Assembly (NCBI GenBank): GCA_965222745.1
Contig: CBDCUW010000005.1
Coordinates: forward strand, 3,410,001 to 3,474,000
DNA: 64,000 bases
Origin: CBDCUW01 sp965222745
GTDB lineage: Bacteria > Planctomycetota > Planctomycetia > Pirellulales > Pirellulaceae
Direction: 5' to 3'
Positions 37,139 to 45,539 of the stretch are shown here, in pieces. A program made the position numbers and the translations under genes. Position 1 is the first letter of the stretch. Every line of letters starts with the position of its first letter. The notes under the pieces are model-generated. The model was not told where the DNA came from, did no database searches, and worked only from the letters and a program-made list of their open reading frames with translations.

Positions 37139-37222
37139 ACCCACGTAGCCAAGGTTTCCGAATCGGTTTAGGTTGTGGGCGAGTTTCGTCACGTCGTCCA
37201 CCCAAGCCTTCTTCCGATCATC

Positions 37223-38179
37223 ATGGAAACACGTCCACTTGCCGATACGGGGCTGGAACTTTCCGTACTCTCCTTCGGGGCCTCGTCGATCGGTGCGGAG
37301 TTTCGTCCGATCGATGTCCCCGAAGCACTCCGCTGCGTCAAGGTCGCGCTCGATCGCGGCATGAACTATATCGACACGGCCGCTTATTACGGCCGCGGCA
37401 TGAGCGAATTGATGTTGGGACGCGTCTTACCGGAGATCCCGCGCGACGCTTACATCTTGAGCACCAAGTTGGGCCGCTATGCCCCGCAACATTTTGACTT
37501 CAGCGCCCGACGAGTGTTGGAAAGTGTCGATATCTCGCTGGAGAGAATGGGTTTGGAGCACCTCGACATCGTCTTTTGTCACGACATCGAATTTGTCCCG
37601 CTGGATCAGATTGTCGAGGAAACGATCCCCGCGCTTCGCAAGGAAGTGCAAAAAGGAAAAGTTCGCTTCATCGGGGTGAGCGGTTATCCGATGAAGATCT
37701 TTCACGAAATGCTCGACCGGGCCGATCTGGATGTCATTCTGACTTACAACCACTACACGCTTCAAAATGACATGGCGCTGAGCCTGGTGGATCCGTGCAA
37801 GGAAAAAGGAGTGGGCTTGATCAACGCGGCTCCCTTTTCGGCACGGCTGCTGTCCAACGCAACTCTGCCCGAGTGGCACAAATCGACGCCGCCGGTGCGC
37901 GAGGTTGCCGCAAAGGCCGCCGCCCACTGCCGCGAAAAGGGAAGCGACATTGCCAAACTTGCGTTGCAATATTCGGTTGCCAACCCATCATTCGCTAGCT
38001 GCGTGACCGGATCGGCAAACCCGGAAAGGGTCTCGCAGTGGTGCGATTGGTTGGAAGAACCGATGGATGAACAACTGGTCGCGGAGGTGAAGGAGATCCT
38101 TCAACCGATTCACAACTGGGTCTATGCCGACGGATTGGACGAGAACGAAGATCCGGGTGCCCACCGGGTGGGAAGCTAG
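37223..38179 (+). CDS. Aldo/keto reductase, sugar dehydrogenase-like
   Basis: The 318-residue enzyme starts at ATG 37223 (METRPLADTGLELSVLSFG); the GTG at 37175 would add 16 residues with no homology. The aldo/keto reductase tetrad is visible: Asp and Tyr in NYIDTAAYYG, Lys in LSTKLGRY, His in VFCHDIEF, with late NADP-binding residues in ASCVTGSANPERV. The sequence resembles L-galactose/L-fucose dehydrogenase-type members. It lies 26 bp upstream of a sugar-isomerase-like gene, so the pair probably acts in one sugar-oxidation or interconversion pathway in the cytoplasm. Confidence 0.9.
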   Translation: METRPLADTGLELSVLSFGASSIGAEFRPIDVPEALRCVKVALDRGMNYIDTAAYYGRGMSELMLGRVLPEIPRDAYILSTKLGRYAPQHFDFSARRVLESVDISLERMGLEHLDIVFCHDIEFVPLDQIVEETIPALRKEVQKGKVRFIGVSGYPMKIFHEMLDRADLDVILTYNHYTLQNDMALSLVDPCKEKGVGLINAAPFSARLLSNATLPEWHKSTPPVREVAAKAAAHCREKGSDIAKLALQYSVANPSFASCVTGSANPERVSQWCDWLEEPMDEQLVAEVKEILQPIHNWVYADGLDENEDPGAHRVGS

Positions 38180-38205
38180 CACTTCAAAAAAACTCAAGAG
38201 ACAAC

Positions 38206-39033
38206 ATGAAATCGTGCATCACCATCAGCCTGGTCGAAGAGGCTCGAGGCGGACCGTTCGTGCTTTGGGACGGTCTGCAAAAGTCGATCGCCTTCGCCGG
38301 CGAACTGGGATATGACGCCGTCGAAATCTTTGCACCCGGCGTCGACGTGATCGACGTCGACGCGGTCGGCAAAATTCTCGATGCGGCCGGCCTGAAGCTC
38401 GCCGCCCTGGGCACCGGAGCGGGTTGGGTCAAGCATCGCCTGCAGCTGGCCGATCCGGACGAAGGAAAACGAAAGCAGGCGCGAGATTTCGTTCGTTCGG
38501 TGATCGATTGCGCCGGCCAGTTTGGCGCCGCCGCGATCATCGGATCGATGCAGGGGCCCAGCGGCCACACCGGCGACCCCGAAACGGCTCGCGGATACCT
38601 CTGCGAAGCTCTGGAAGATGGCGGTGCCCACGCCAAGCAGTATGGTGTGCCGCTGATCTACGAACCGCTGAATCGTTACGAAACCAAGCAGTGTTGCACG
38701 GTCGCCGATGGCGTGCGGCTACTGGAATCTCTGTCGACCGACAATGTTCGCCTGCTGTGTGACCTGTTTCACATGAATATCGAGGAGGCGGACGTGGCCG
38801 AGGCGCTGTTGGCCGGTGGAAAGTGGGTGGGACACATCCACTTTGTCGACAGCAACCGCCGTCCGGTGGGATGCGGACACATGCAGTTTGGCCCGATCAT
38901 CCAAGCCCTGCGAGATATCCAATACGACGGCTATCTCTGTGCCGAAGCGTTCCCCTATCCCGATCCTCACGAAGCCGCTCGCCAAACCATGCGGGCGTTT
39001 GAGTACTGGACGCAGAGTACGCGCGATTCGTAG
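38206..39033 (+). CDS. Hydroxypyruvate-isomerase/sugar-phosphate-isomerase-like TIM barrel
   Basis: A 275-residue TIM-barrel enzyme (AP endonuclease family 2 superfamily). Metal ligands expected for the family are visible: Glu in IYEPLNRYE, Asp/His in LLCDLFHMN, His in GHIHFVDSNR and Glu in LCAEAFPYP. This matches hydroxypyruvate isomerases and sugar epimerases; the substrate is undetermined. AAGAGA lies a few bases before the ATG. The TAG stop is the first part of a GTAG-entered hairpin repeat (39031 onward), which may also terminate the transcript. Probably co-transcribed with the aldo/keto reductase. Confidence 0.88.
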   Translation: MKSCITISLVEEARGGPFVLWDGLQKSIAFAGELGYDAVEIFAPGVDVIDVDAVGKILDAAGLKLAALGTGAGWVKHRLQLADPDEGKRKQARDFVRSVIDCAGQFGAAAIIGSMQGPSGHTGDPETARGYLCEALEDGGAHAKQYGVPLIYEPLNRYETKQCCTVADGVRLLESLSTDNVRLLCDLFHMNIEEADVAEALLAGGKWVGHIHFVDSNRRPVGCGHMQFGPIIQALRDIQYDGYLCAEAFPYPDPHEAARQTMRAFEYWTQSTRDS

Positions 39034-39163
39034 GCCGACTTGGGACAAGTCGGCGCGCATCAAACAGCCGATAGCTTCTCTGAAGTCGAACAGGCTTGCG
39101 CGTAGCCAGTTCGGAGAACCAGCCGACGATCAGGTTCGCCGACTTGGGGACAAGTCGGCCTAC
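39031..39163. repeat. Hairpin repeat block filling the convergent gap
   Basis: The gap between two convergent stops holds a 9-bp stem GCCGACTTG with loop GGA at 39034-39054, weaker GGA/TCT-loop folds near 39086 and 39112, and a second GCCGACTTG stem at 39138-39159 followed by CTAC. The TAG stops of both flanking genes coincide with the GTAG/CTAC ends of the block. Confidence 0.85.
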
Positions 39164-39426
39164 TGGTCCCGTGTCTTGTCGATGATGTCGCGGATTCTCA
39201 GTCCGAACTTGTCGCCGATCTTGACTGTCTCACCTGTGGCGATCGGCTGCCCCCCTACCTCCAGCGTCAACGGCTCGTCGCAGTGGGCATCAAAGGTCAA
39301 CATCGAACCTGGTACCAGGTTCACGATGTGATCCAACGCCACTCGCTTGCGAGCCAAAGTGACGCTAACGGGAGTGGTGATTGCCAGAACGGCACGTGAG
39401 TAGTCGTTTTGATGAATTTGGTCCAT
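39160..39426 (-). CDS. FliN/SpoA-like flagellar motor switch domain protein
   Basis: An 88-residue protein consisting of a single SpoA (FliN C-terminal) domain: TTPVSVTLARKRVALDHIV, then GSMLTFDAHCDEPLTLEV, GGQPIATGETVKIGDKFGL. The conserved hydrophobic pattern and the G-x-KIGD-x-F are typical of FliN, which builds the cytoplasmic C-ring of the flagellar motor or type III export sorting platform. It is isolated here, with no other flagellar genes in the window. Planctomycete flagellar genes are often scattered, so this is a plausible functional fliN, but I leave the symbol open. Confidence 0.8.
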   Translation of the reverse strand: MDQIHQNDYSRAVLAITTPVSVTLARKRVALDHIVNLVPGSMLTFDAHCDEPLTLEVGGQPIATGETVKIGDKFGLRIRDIIDKTRDQ

Positions 39427-39691
39427 CGATCAACCGATTTCGGTAGGGTCGTCCTTGCCGATTTATCGGATGATTCATGGTGCGAAAATGCCCAGTTCTC
39501 CAACAATCCTTGAAATGGCCGACCGTAACGGCCGAATACGCCCGCTTAGGTGTGCTTTTTTAGACGTTTCCCCCCGACAGAGGGTGTAGAGTCCGAGAAG
39601 CCGTAGATACATTGGGCACAGCTCGGCCGGCGGGAGTATTTCGGCGGGGCTTGGATGAAAAACACCGATCTTTGAAATAGAAAGCGACGCA

Positions 39692-40471
39692 ATGTGCTTA
39701 CTGGCTGTGCAATACCGCCTAGTTCCCGAAAGTCCTATTTTGGTCGCGGCAAATCGCGAAGAGTACAAAGATCGGCCCAGCCTGACTCCCTCCATTCAAT
39801 CGGGGAAACCGCGAGTTCTATGCGGAATTGACCAGAAAGCTGGCGGCACCTGGCTGGGGGTCAACCAAAACGGGCTATTTGTGGGGCTCTGCAACCGGGC
39901 AACGCCCACGCCGCTGTTTGGCCAGCGATCACGAGGGCTTTTGGCGCTGGACCTGCTCCGCTGCACCTCGGCCGCCAAAGCTTTGGAGAAGGCCCACAGC
40001 GAGTTTGCCAAGACGCGGTACGAGGGCTGCAACATCATCGTTGCCGACGCGAAAAACGGCTACGCCATCCATGCGGACGAGCGGCAGGAGGTGGTCGAGC
40101 TGGAAGATGGATTGAATATCATCGGGTCTCGCAACCTGAACGACCCCGAAGATCAGCGGGTCCAAATGGCTCGACGGCTTCTGACGCTGCAAACGCTTGA
40201 TTCGCCCGTCAAATTCCTGGCGGTCGCCAGTCGAGTCTTCGCACGGGCTCCCGTTGGCCCCGGCCGGCCGAGCATGGTGGTCCGCAACGGCGACTACGGC
40301 ACGGTCAGCAGCACGTTGATCGCGCTGGGAGTGAAGCCACGTGACGCGATCTACCAGTTCAGCAACGGTGCTCCCGATCAATCGAAGTACGAGGACTTTT
40401 CGCCGATGCTTCGCGATATCCTCAGCCGCGGTCTGCGTGAAGCACGCACCAAGGCGAAGGTACAGGGATAG
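39692..40471 (+). CDS. NRDE (TANGO2-like) family protein
   Basis: A 259-residue protein. It starts MCLLAVQY and has the diagnostic NREE shortly after (AANREEYKDRPS), then GGTWLGVNQNGLFVGLCNR, the family pattern of NRDE/TANGO2 proteins. The Cys at position 2 would become the N-terminal nucleophile of an Ntn-hydrolase-like fold after methionine removal. The cellular role is not established; eukaryotic TANGO2 is linked to haem or lipid handling. It has its own upstream region of 265 bp in which I see no distinct promoter. Confidence 0.88.
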   Translation: MCLLAVQYRLVPESPILVAANREEYKDRPSLTPSIQSGKPRVLCGIDQKAGGTWLGVNQNGLFVGLCNRATPTPLFGQRSRGLLALDLLRCTSAAKALEKAHSEFAKTRYEGCNIIVADAKNGYAIHADERQEVVELEDGLNIIGSRNLNDPEDQRVQMARRLLTLQTLDSPVKFLAVASRVFARAPVGPGRPSMVVRNGDYGTVSSTLIALGVKPRDAIYQFSNGAPDQSKYEDFSPMLRDILSRGLREARTKAKVQG

Positions 40472-40510
40472 GCTTGGTGGTTGGTCACAGCCAAAGATTC
40501 GGGTTTGGCA

Positions 40511-40577
40511 GTAGCGAAAGTCGCCAAGACTTTCGGCGATTCACGATGCGGCCGAAAGTCTTGGCGACTTTCGCTAC
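40511..40577. repeat. REPIN-like inverted pair of GTAG hairpins, perfect arms
   Basis: Left arm 40511-40537 (starting GTAGCGAAAGTCGCC) and right arm 40551-40577 (ending CGACTTTCGCTAC) are exact inverse complements over 27 bp with a 13-bp spacer. Each arm is itself a hairpin with an 8-bp stem CGAAAGTC and 5-base loop. Same family as 31780-31847 and 9535-9561. Confidence 0.9.
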
Positions 40578-41403
40578 TGTCCTTTCATTTTGTGCGATGC
40601 TATTCGCGTCGGGTTTGCCGGCAGCTGCCCAGCAACCCGCTTCGATCGAAGATTCGTTCGTCTACAAAACGGTCGGTGACCGGGCTCTTCGAATCGATTG
40701 GACGCGGCCTGCCGACTGGAAAGCGTCCGATCGTCGAGCGGCGGTCGTCTTTTTTCATGGTGGTGCCTGGGTTGGCGGCGCACCGGGGCAGTTTGCGGCC
40801 CACAGCGTCGAACTGGCCGATCGCGGCGTCGTTTCGTTTCGAGTCGAGTATCGATTGCTGGACCGCAAGGGCAACGACCCTCCGATCATCTGTACCGAAG
40901 ATGTTTCCGATGCCTTCCGGCGGATTCGCTCCGATGCCGGCAAGTTGGGAATCGATCCGAAGCGAATGGCCGCCGGTGGCGGATCGGCCGGCGGCCACTT
41001 GGCGGCGTTCCTGGGGATGATGGATGACGCTGCCGTCGATGGCGTTTCGCGAAAACCGAATGCACTCTGCCTGTTCAACCCGGTTTATGACAACGGGCCG
41101 GGCGAGTGGGGAACGAAGCGAGTCGGAGACGATTTTCGGCTCTATTCGCCGGCACACAACATCACTTCCGATGATCCGCCGACGATCGTCTTTTTCGGAA
41201 CCCATGATGCGCTGGTTCCTGTGTCGACCGCCGAGCGTTTTCGAGACAACATGAAAGCTGCCGGGGTGAGAAGCGAACTGCATCTTTATCAAGATCAGCC
41301 GCACGGTTTCTTCAACCGCAGCCGCGATGGCGGCAAGTACTACCGGCTGACGGTCGACCGCATGATGATCTTCCTCGATTCGCTGGGCTGGTCCGAATCG
41401 TAG
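40546..41403 (+). CDS. Exported alpha/beta hydrolase-3 type esterase/lipase
   Basis: From ATG 40546 the product has 285 residues with a signal peptide (MRPKVLATFATVLSFCAMLF ... AAAQ). Much of the first part of that signal peptide is encoded by the right arm of the hairpin repeat. Catalytic features: oxyanion HGGAW at 71-75, nucleophile S147 in GGGSAGG, FFGTHDALVPV for the acid, and DQPHGFF for the histidine. This is the pattern of carboxylesterases/acetylesterases acting on short acyl or acetylated sugars. The longer frame from 40474 would translate both repeat arms and lacks a leader at its start. The TAG stop lies in another hairpin repeat. Confidence 0.85.
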   Translation: MRPKVLATFATVLSFCAMLFASGLPAAAQQPASIEDSFVYKTVGDRALRIDWTRPADWKASDRRAAVVFFHGGAWVGGAPGQFAAHSVELADRGVVSFRVEYRLLDRKGNDPPIICTEDVSDAFRRIRSDAGKLGIDPKRMAAGGGSAGGHLAAFLGMMDDAAVDGVSRKPNALCLFNPVYDNGPGEWGTKRVGDDFRLYSPAHNITSDDPPTIVFFGTHDALVPVSTAERFRDNMKAAGVRSELHLYQDQPHGFFNRSRDGGKYYRLTVDRMMIFLDSLGWSES

Positions 41404-41445
41404 CACGGCGGTCCCCGCCGTCCGTCACAACCGAGACGTGCTACA
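41398..41445. repeat. GTAG...CTAC hairpin repeat between convergent stops
   Basis: Starts GTAG, contains a 6-bp stem CGGCGG with loop TCC (41406-41420), and ends CGTGCTAC. It supplies the TAG stop of the hydrolase (41401-41403) and the TAG stop of the opposing FMN-binding gene (41443-41441). Inverted relative of 11937-11984. Confidence 0.85.
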
Positions 41446-43171
41446 AAATCGGGCTCAGTCGCAGCCCGATCGACATCAACAGCAGCCCGGCCGCCACGTA
41501 GTCCGCCGATTGAATTCGATCGCTGGTCGCCGTCCGTCTCAGGTAGTCAATCAACCTGCCGGTGGGACATCCGAAACGGCAGTAGCCCATCGGTACGACC
41601 AACGCCGCGGCGAAAGTGAGCGCGGCCAGAACAAACGATCCCCTGCCGGCGATCCGAAACAGGTAGGCGTGAAACGGTTCCCACGATGACAGGTCGATTG
41701 CCGGCATCACACTAACAGCGATGTAGGCAACCACCAGGGTGAATCCCGGCAACCGTGATAGCCATCGGGTGACGAACCGCGAAGGATGAATCCGCCATTT
41801 CGCTTTCGCGGTCGGCTTGATCCACTGCTGCAGCGCCCCGTGGGGGCAAAGGTGATTGCAGTAGGGATTGCCTTTGGTCAGGGGCGGAACCAGCAGGGTC
41901 ACCGCGGTGATCGCGGTCAATCCGGGAGCCAGTCGCCAAGCGACACCTTCGGCCGACCAACCCGCCACCAGCGCCAGCGACACCAGGTTGCCTGCCCACA
42001 ACCCGATCGTCGCCCAGACGACCAACAACCAAATCCGACGAATCGCCCGTTGATGAAACAAACGCAACCGGCTTAGCAGCCCAGCCGCCAATAATACCGC
42101 GATGGTCGCGACGTCGGGCGGTGTCCAACGAACGGCGGCCCACCACTTGGGCGAGTTTTCGGTAGCCGACTGCTGCTGTACGGCAAGGGCCTGGCTTGCG
42201 GACGCCACGATCGTATCGGCGACCGCCAGGCTGGTCATCGTTGCTCCCGACACCCCTTCGATCCCCGCTTCTTCCGGGTCCAGCTGGGCAAGCTGGCCAA
42301 GCGATTGGTTTTCAAAGAGCGCCCAGAAACCTGCTTCGACACGTACGTAGTCGACGTAGGGTTCATTGTCGTAGGAGCGCCGCAAACGCACTGATTCGAT
42401 TTTGTCTTCGGGTGTGACCTTGAAGAGCAGTTCCGTCGGCCCTTGGTAGCCAACGACGTCGTCGGCGAAAACTCCGCTGCGAATCACGCGGCCCAGCGGT
42501 CGACCTTGATCATCCAACAACACCGACACCGCGCCTTCTTGCCTGATCGACTTTGCATCCGGAAACCATTTTTCGACCTCCTGGACCGTGAGCGGGTCGG
42601 GGAAAACCAGCGACGGGCGATCGCCGCCGATTCGTTTCAAAACGCCTTCGGCCAAAGCCAGGCTGGTCAGCGTTGCGCCGGAAACGGCGTCGATTTTCGC
42701 ATCGGCATCGGGACCGCCCCACTGCCAACCTTCGAATTGCCTCCGGAACGATTCGTCGGCGATCACTGCGTCGACATGCTCTTCGGTATCGGAGCTTTCC
42801 AGCAGCGCGACCGAAAGGATTTTCAGATCGTTATCCAGAACGATCGCCGCCTCGGTCGGCCCGCGATAACCAACGATCTGTTTCGCCGCGGGAAGCGTTC
42901 TAGCCGCCAGCGCGACCACTTTGTTTTCGGCGTCACGAACCGGCCACAATCCGTTGGAGTCCTGTTGCGGGTCGATTTGGACAGCCGACGGGACCGCACG
43001 GACCACTGTTTCCAGCGGCGGCGCGGCACTCCCGTCAGATATCGATTTGGCTGCCGGCGAAGGAATCGACAGCAGTAGCGCCGCAACCAAACCGAAGCGA
43101 AGGCAATGAACCAGCTTCGCCAGGCGGGGGCGCCGTTTCGTCAAACGGGTCGCAGGCTGCTTGTCGCTCAC
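41441..43171 (-). CDS. NosR-like membrane flavoprotein with two FMN-binding domains and polyferredoxin motifs
   Basis: A 576-residue membrane protein. Two FMN-binding domains lie outside the membrane, each with the SGAT-T/M-TS flavinylation motif (Thr167 in SGATLTS; Thr311 in SGATMTS), so covalent FMN attachment is likely. About five transmembrane helices follow (360-575), with C438/C442 (NPYCNHLCPHGA) and C531/C535 (YCRFGCPTGR), the Cys pattern of NosR/NapH membrane ferredoxins. The protein should move electrons across the membrane to an extracytoplasmic partner. Its ATG overlaps by four bases the stop of the FAD-dependent oxidoreductase gene, which is therefore the likely partner. Confidence 0.88.
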   Translation of the reverse strand: MSDKQPATRLTKRRPRLAKLVHCLRFGLVAALLLSIPSPAAKSISDGSAAPPLETVVRAVPSAVQIDPQQDSNGLWPVRDAENKVVALAARTLPAAKQIVGYRGPTEAAIVLDNDLKILSVALLESSDTEEHVDAVIADESFRRQFEGWQWGGPDADAKIDAVSGATLTSLALAEGVLKRIGGDRPSLVFPDPLTVQEVEKWFPDAKSIRQEGAVSVLLDDQGRPLGRVIRSGVFADDVVGYQGPTELLFKVTPEDKIESVRLRRSYDNEPYVDYVRVEAGFWALFENQSLGQLAQLDPEEAGIEGVSGATMTSLAVADTIVASASQALAVQQQSATENSPKWWAAVRWTPPDVATIAVLLAAGLLSRLRLFHQRAIRRIWLLVVWATIGLWAGNLVSLALVAGWSAEGVAWRLAPGLTAITAVTLLVPPLTKGNPYCNHLCPHGALQQWIKPTAKAKWRIHPSRFVTRWLSRLPGFTLVVAYIAVSVMPAIDLSSWEPFHAYLFRIAGRGSFVLAALTFAAALVVPMGYCRFGCPTGRLIDYLRRTATSDRIQSADYVAAGLLLMSIGLRLSPIL

Positions 43172-45435
43172 TTCACCTTCAGCAGCCGAACGGCGTCGAC
43201 ATGCACCGTTCCTCCGGCATCTTTGCAGGAGATGGTCACCACGACCTCCGAGCCAGCAGTGGCATCGATTTCATCCACCGTGATGACGTCGTCTTTCGAC
43301 TTGGTCCGTTGATCCAGTCGATAAGACTTCTCCCGGTCACCCAGCCGGACCGCCACCGGCACCTGCGTGGCTCGGTTGGGGTGAGGCTGGCTGAACAACT
43401 GCAGGCTGTACTTTCCGCCTTGCTTCACTTTCAAAGTAAAAGTTGCAGTCGCGTCGCTGTCGGCTCCGGCGTACTGGTAACCGTAGCCGACATAGTTCCG
43501 CAGTCCCTGCCCCGACGTCCATTTGCCTGCCAACTTGGCCTCGCGATCATCCACCACGATACCCTCGATCGATTGAGGATCCTTGCCGTCGGGCGGACCA
43601 TGCGGACCGGCAAGTTTCATTGCGTCGGCGGGAATCACAATCTCGGCCGACGGCGTACTGCGTCGGGCCTTGCCCGGCAGTTTCAGCAATTGCAACAGTT
43701 CGCCCAAGTGATCCTCGTAGACGTCTCGCGGCGAACAGTCGTGAATCGAGCAGATCGAAGCAGCTTTGCCGACCACTTCGCCCATCATTCCGCAAGTCTT
43801 CATCACTCGAACGGTACCCAGCGCCTCGTGAGTGACGCTGATGCAGCGACCCGCCATGAACAGGTTGTCGATGTTGCGACTGTAAAAACATCGGTAGGGA
43901 ACGGGATAGCCATAGGAGCGGTCGACTCCCTTGCCGTGCACCGCTTTGGAGATGAACGGGTTGTCGGGATACGTCTTGGCGTACTGCTCCTTGGGATAGT
44001 GCAGGTCGATCGACCAGGTACTTGGCACGCAGCCGTCAGGAAAATCGCGTTTGGAAACGATGTCTTCTTCGGTCAGCACGACGTCGCCCATCAGACGTCG
44101 GCTTTCCCGCGGCCCGCCCACGAACGCGACCCAGGTCAGTTCGGCTGTCTTGTGATCGTTGGCGCCGTCACGATTCTTCATCGCATTGAAGGCACCGAAA
44201 ACGGCGCGCAAATTCCAGTCCCGAATCGCCTCGGCGCCGCCAATGGCGTCCTTGTCAAAACCGCTTTCCCAAAACCACTGGCCGTGATGGTCGCGGGGGT
44301 AGGGAAAATCGGCCATCTTCAGGTCCAACGCCCACGGAGTTTCGGGGAACTCCGTTGGCCCTTCCCGCTCGGCCCACGCCCACATGTTGCTCATCCCCAT
44401 CCGGCCGTCGGGAGTCATCTCGCGATCGGCATCGGCCCACGTTCCGATCCAGCCGTGGCCGGTGCAGTCAGCAAAGTAGTCTCCCACGATTCGCACCTCT
44501 GCCGATGTCTGCGTGTCGAGTGCTGTCACCGCGACGATCTTGGAACCCTCCGTTTCGACCGAGTGGGCGTGATGGTTCAGCAACAGGTCGATATTCGGTT
44601 CGGCGCGAACAATCTGTTCTTTCAATTCATCGCCGAATTCTTCGTAGGTTCCGGGCGATTTGGTTGCCTTGTCAGCAAACTCCTCGATGATCTCGCCGAT
44701 CCTGGGGAACTTCCCGCGGCGAATGTTTCCCTTCGCCCAAACGCGAACTTCGCTGGAACCGTTGCCGCCCAACACGGGCCGGTCTTGCACCAGCGCCACC
44801 CGGCATCCCATTCGGGCCGCGGAGATCGCCGATCCCATGCCCGCATAGCCGCCGCCGATCACCACCAGATCGTATGGTCCGCGCGTCTGCGGCTCAGCGG
44901 GCAACCCGAGCTGCTTGCGACGCCAATCCGAAAGGACGTCGCCGGCCGGCGGAGGTTCTTGGTCCACGTCGGTCGTCAAGTAAATGCAATCGCAGCGCCC
45001 GTCAAAACCGGTTTGGTCGATCAACCGAATCGGGCAAGCGCCTTCTTCCAATTCGATCGTGCCGCCGTCGTGCCACGTCCACTGGGCACCCTTGGTCCCA
45101 AACGTTTCGGCTAGCGTCTTGCCGGCGATCGAAATTTGGAACTTTCCCGGTGACGGCTTGGCGTTCCACCGGGCGACCCAATCGATCGTTCGCACCCACA
45201 CGCGGTATTGTCCAGCAGTGGGAACGCGAAACGTCGTCGTTGCATCGGCAACGGGACGCCCCAGCCCGTGGGCCAGCAAGTAGGGAGACCCCATCTGTTG
45301 AATGAATTGTGTGTCCAGTTTCCAGCCGCCGCGGTCGGCAAAACTTTCTGTTTCGACAAACACGTCGGCCGCTTCAGCACGCGGTGTTGTGATCAGCAGG
45401 GAAGCGACAAGGACAATCAGTATTGAAAAACGCAC
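43168..45435 (-). CDS. Exported FAD-dependent oxidoreductase with N-terminal carbohydrate-binding-like domain
   Basis: A 755-residue exported protein (leader MRFSILIVLVASLLITTPRAEA). Residues 24-155 resemble a beta-sandwich (AGQYRVWVRTIDWVARW), as does the C-terminal part around 620-750. The central FAD_oxidored-type domain begins PYDLVVIGGGYAGMGSAISA (Rossmann GxGxxG at 194-199) and continues with QDRPVLGGNGSSEVRVW and a late FMAGRCISVTHEALG. Annotation pipelines often call relatives 'xanthan lyase', but the sequence supports a flavin oxidoreductase. Coupled by ATGA overlap to the NosR-like gene downstream, it may oxidise or reduce a sugar derivative in the periplasm. Confidence 0.87.
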   Translation of the reverse strand: MRFSILIVLVASLLITTPRAEAADVFVETESFADRGGWKLDTQFIQQMGSPYLLAHGLGRPVADATTTFRVPTAGQYRVWVRTIDWVARWNAKPSPGKFQISIAGKTLAETFGTKGAQWTWHDGGTIELEEGACPIRLIDQTGFDGRCDCIYLTTDVDQEPPPAGDVLSDWRRKQLGLPAEPQTRGPYDLVVIGGGYAGMGSAISAARMGCRVALVQDRPVLGGNGSSEVRVWAKGNIRRGKFPRIGEIIEEFADKATKSPGTYEEFGDELKEQIVRAEPNIDLLLNHHAHSVETEGSKIVAVTALDTQTSAEVRIVGDYFADCTGHGWIGTWADADREMTPDGRMGMSNMWAWAEREGPTEFPETPWALDLKMADFPYPRDHHGQWFWESGFDKDAIGGAEAIRDWNLRAVFGAFNAMKNRDGANDHKTAELTWVAFVGGPRESRRLMGDVVLTEEDIVSKRDFPDGCVPSTWSIDLHYPKEQYAKTYPDNPFISKAVHGKGVDRSYGYPVPYRCFYSRNIDNLFMAGRCISVTHEALGTVRVMKTCGMMGEVVGKAASICSIHDCSPRDVYEDHLGELLQLLKLPGKARRSTPSAEIVIPADAMKLAGPHGPPDGKDPQSIEGIVVDDREAKLAGKWTSGQGLRNYVGYGYQYAGADSDATATFTLKVKQGGKYSLQLFSQPHPNRATQVPVAVRLGDREKSYRLDQRTKSKDDVITVDEIDATAGSEVVVTISCKDAGGTVHVDAVRLLKVK

Positions 45436-45539
45436 AGGCTCAATCTCGGATCGCGGAGGTCATCAAGGGACAGACATTCTACCAGAGTAAGTGGAGAAGA
45501 TTTCGAGCACAAAAAAGCCCGAAATCTGCCGAACCGAGA

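Noticed and set aside
41868..42053. Small frames inside the NosR-like gene
   Set aside because: Short shadows without start signals or signatures.
43201..45114. 637-codon plus-strand frame opposite the FAD oxidoreductase
   Set aside because: The FAD-binding motif and signal peptide are on the minus strand; the antisense frame is a shadow.
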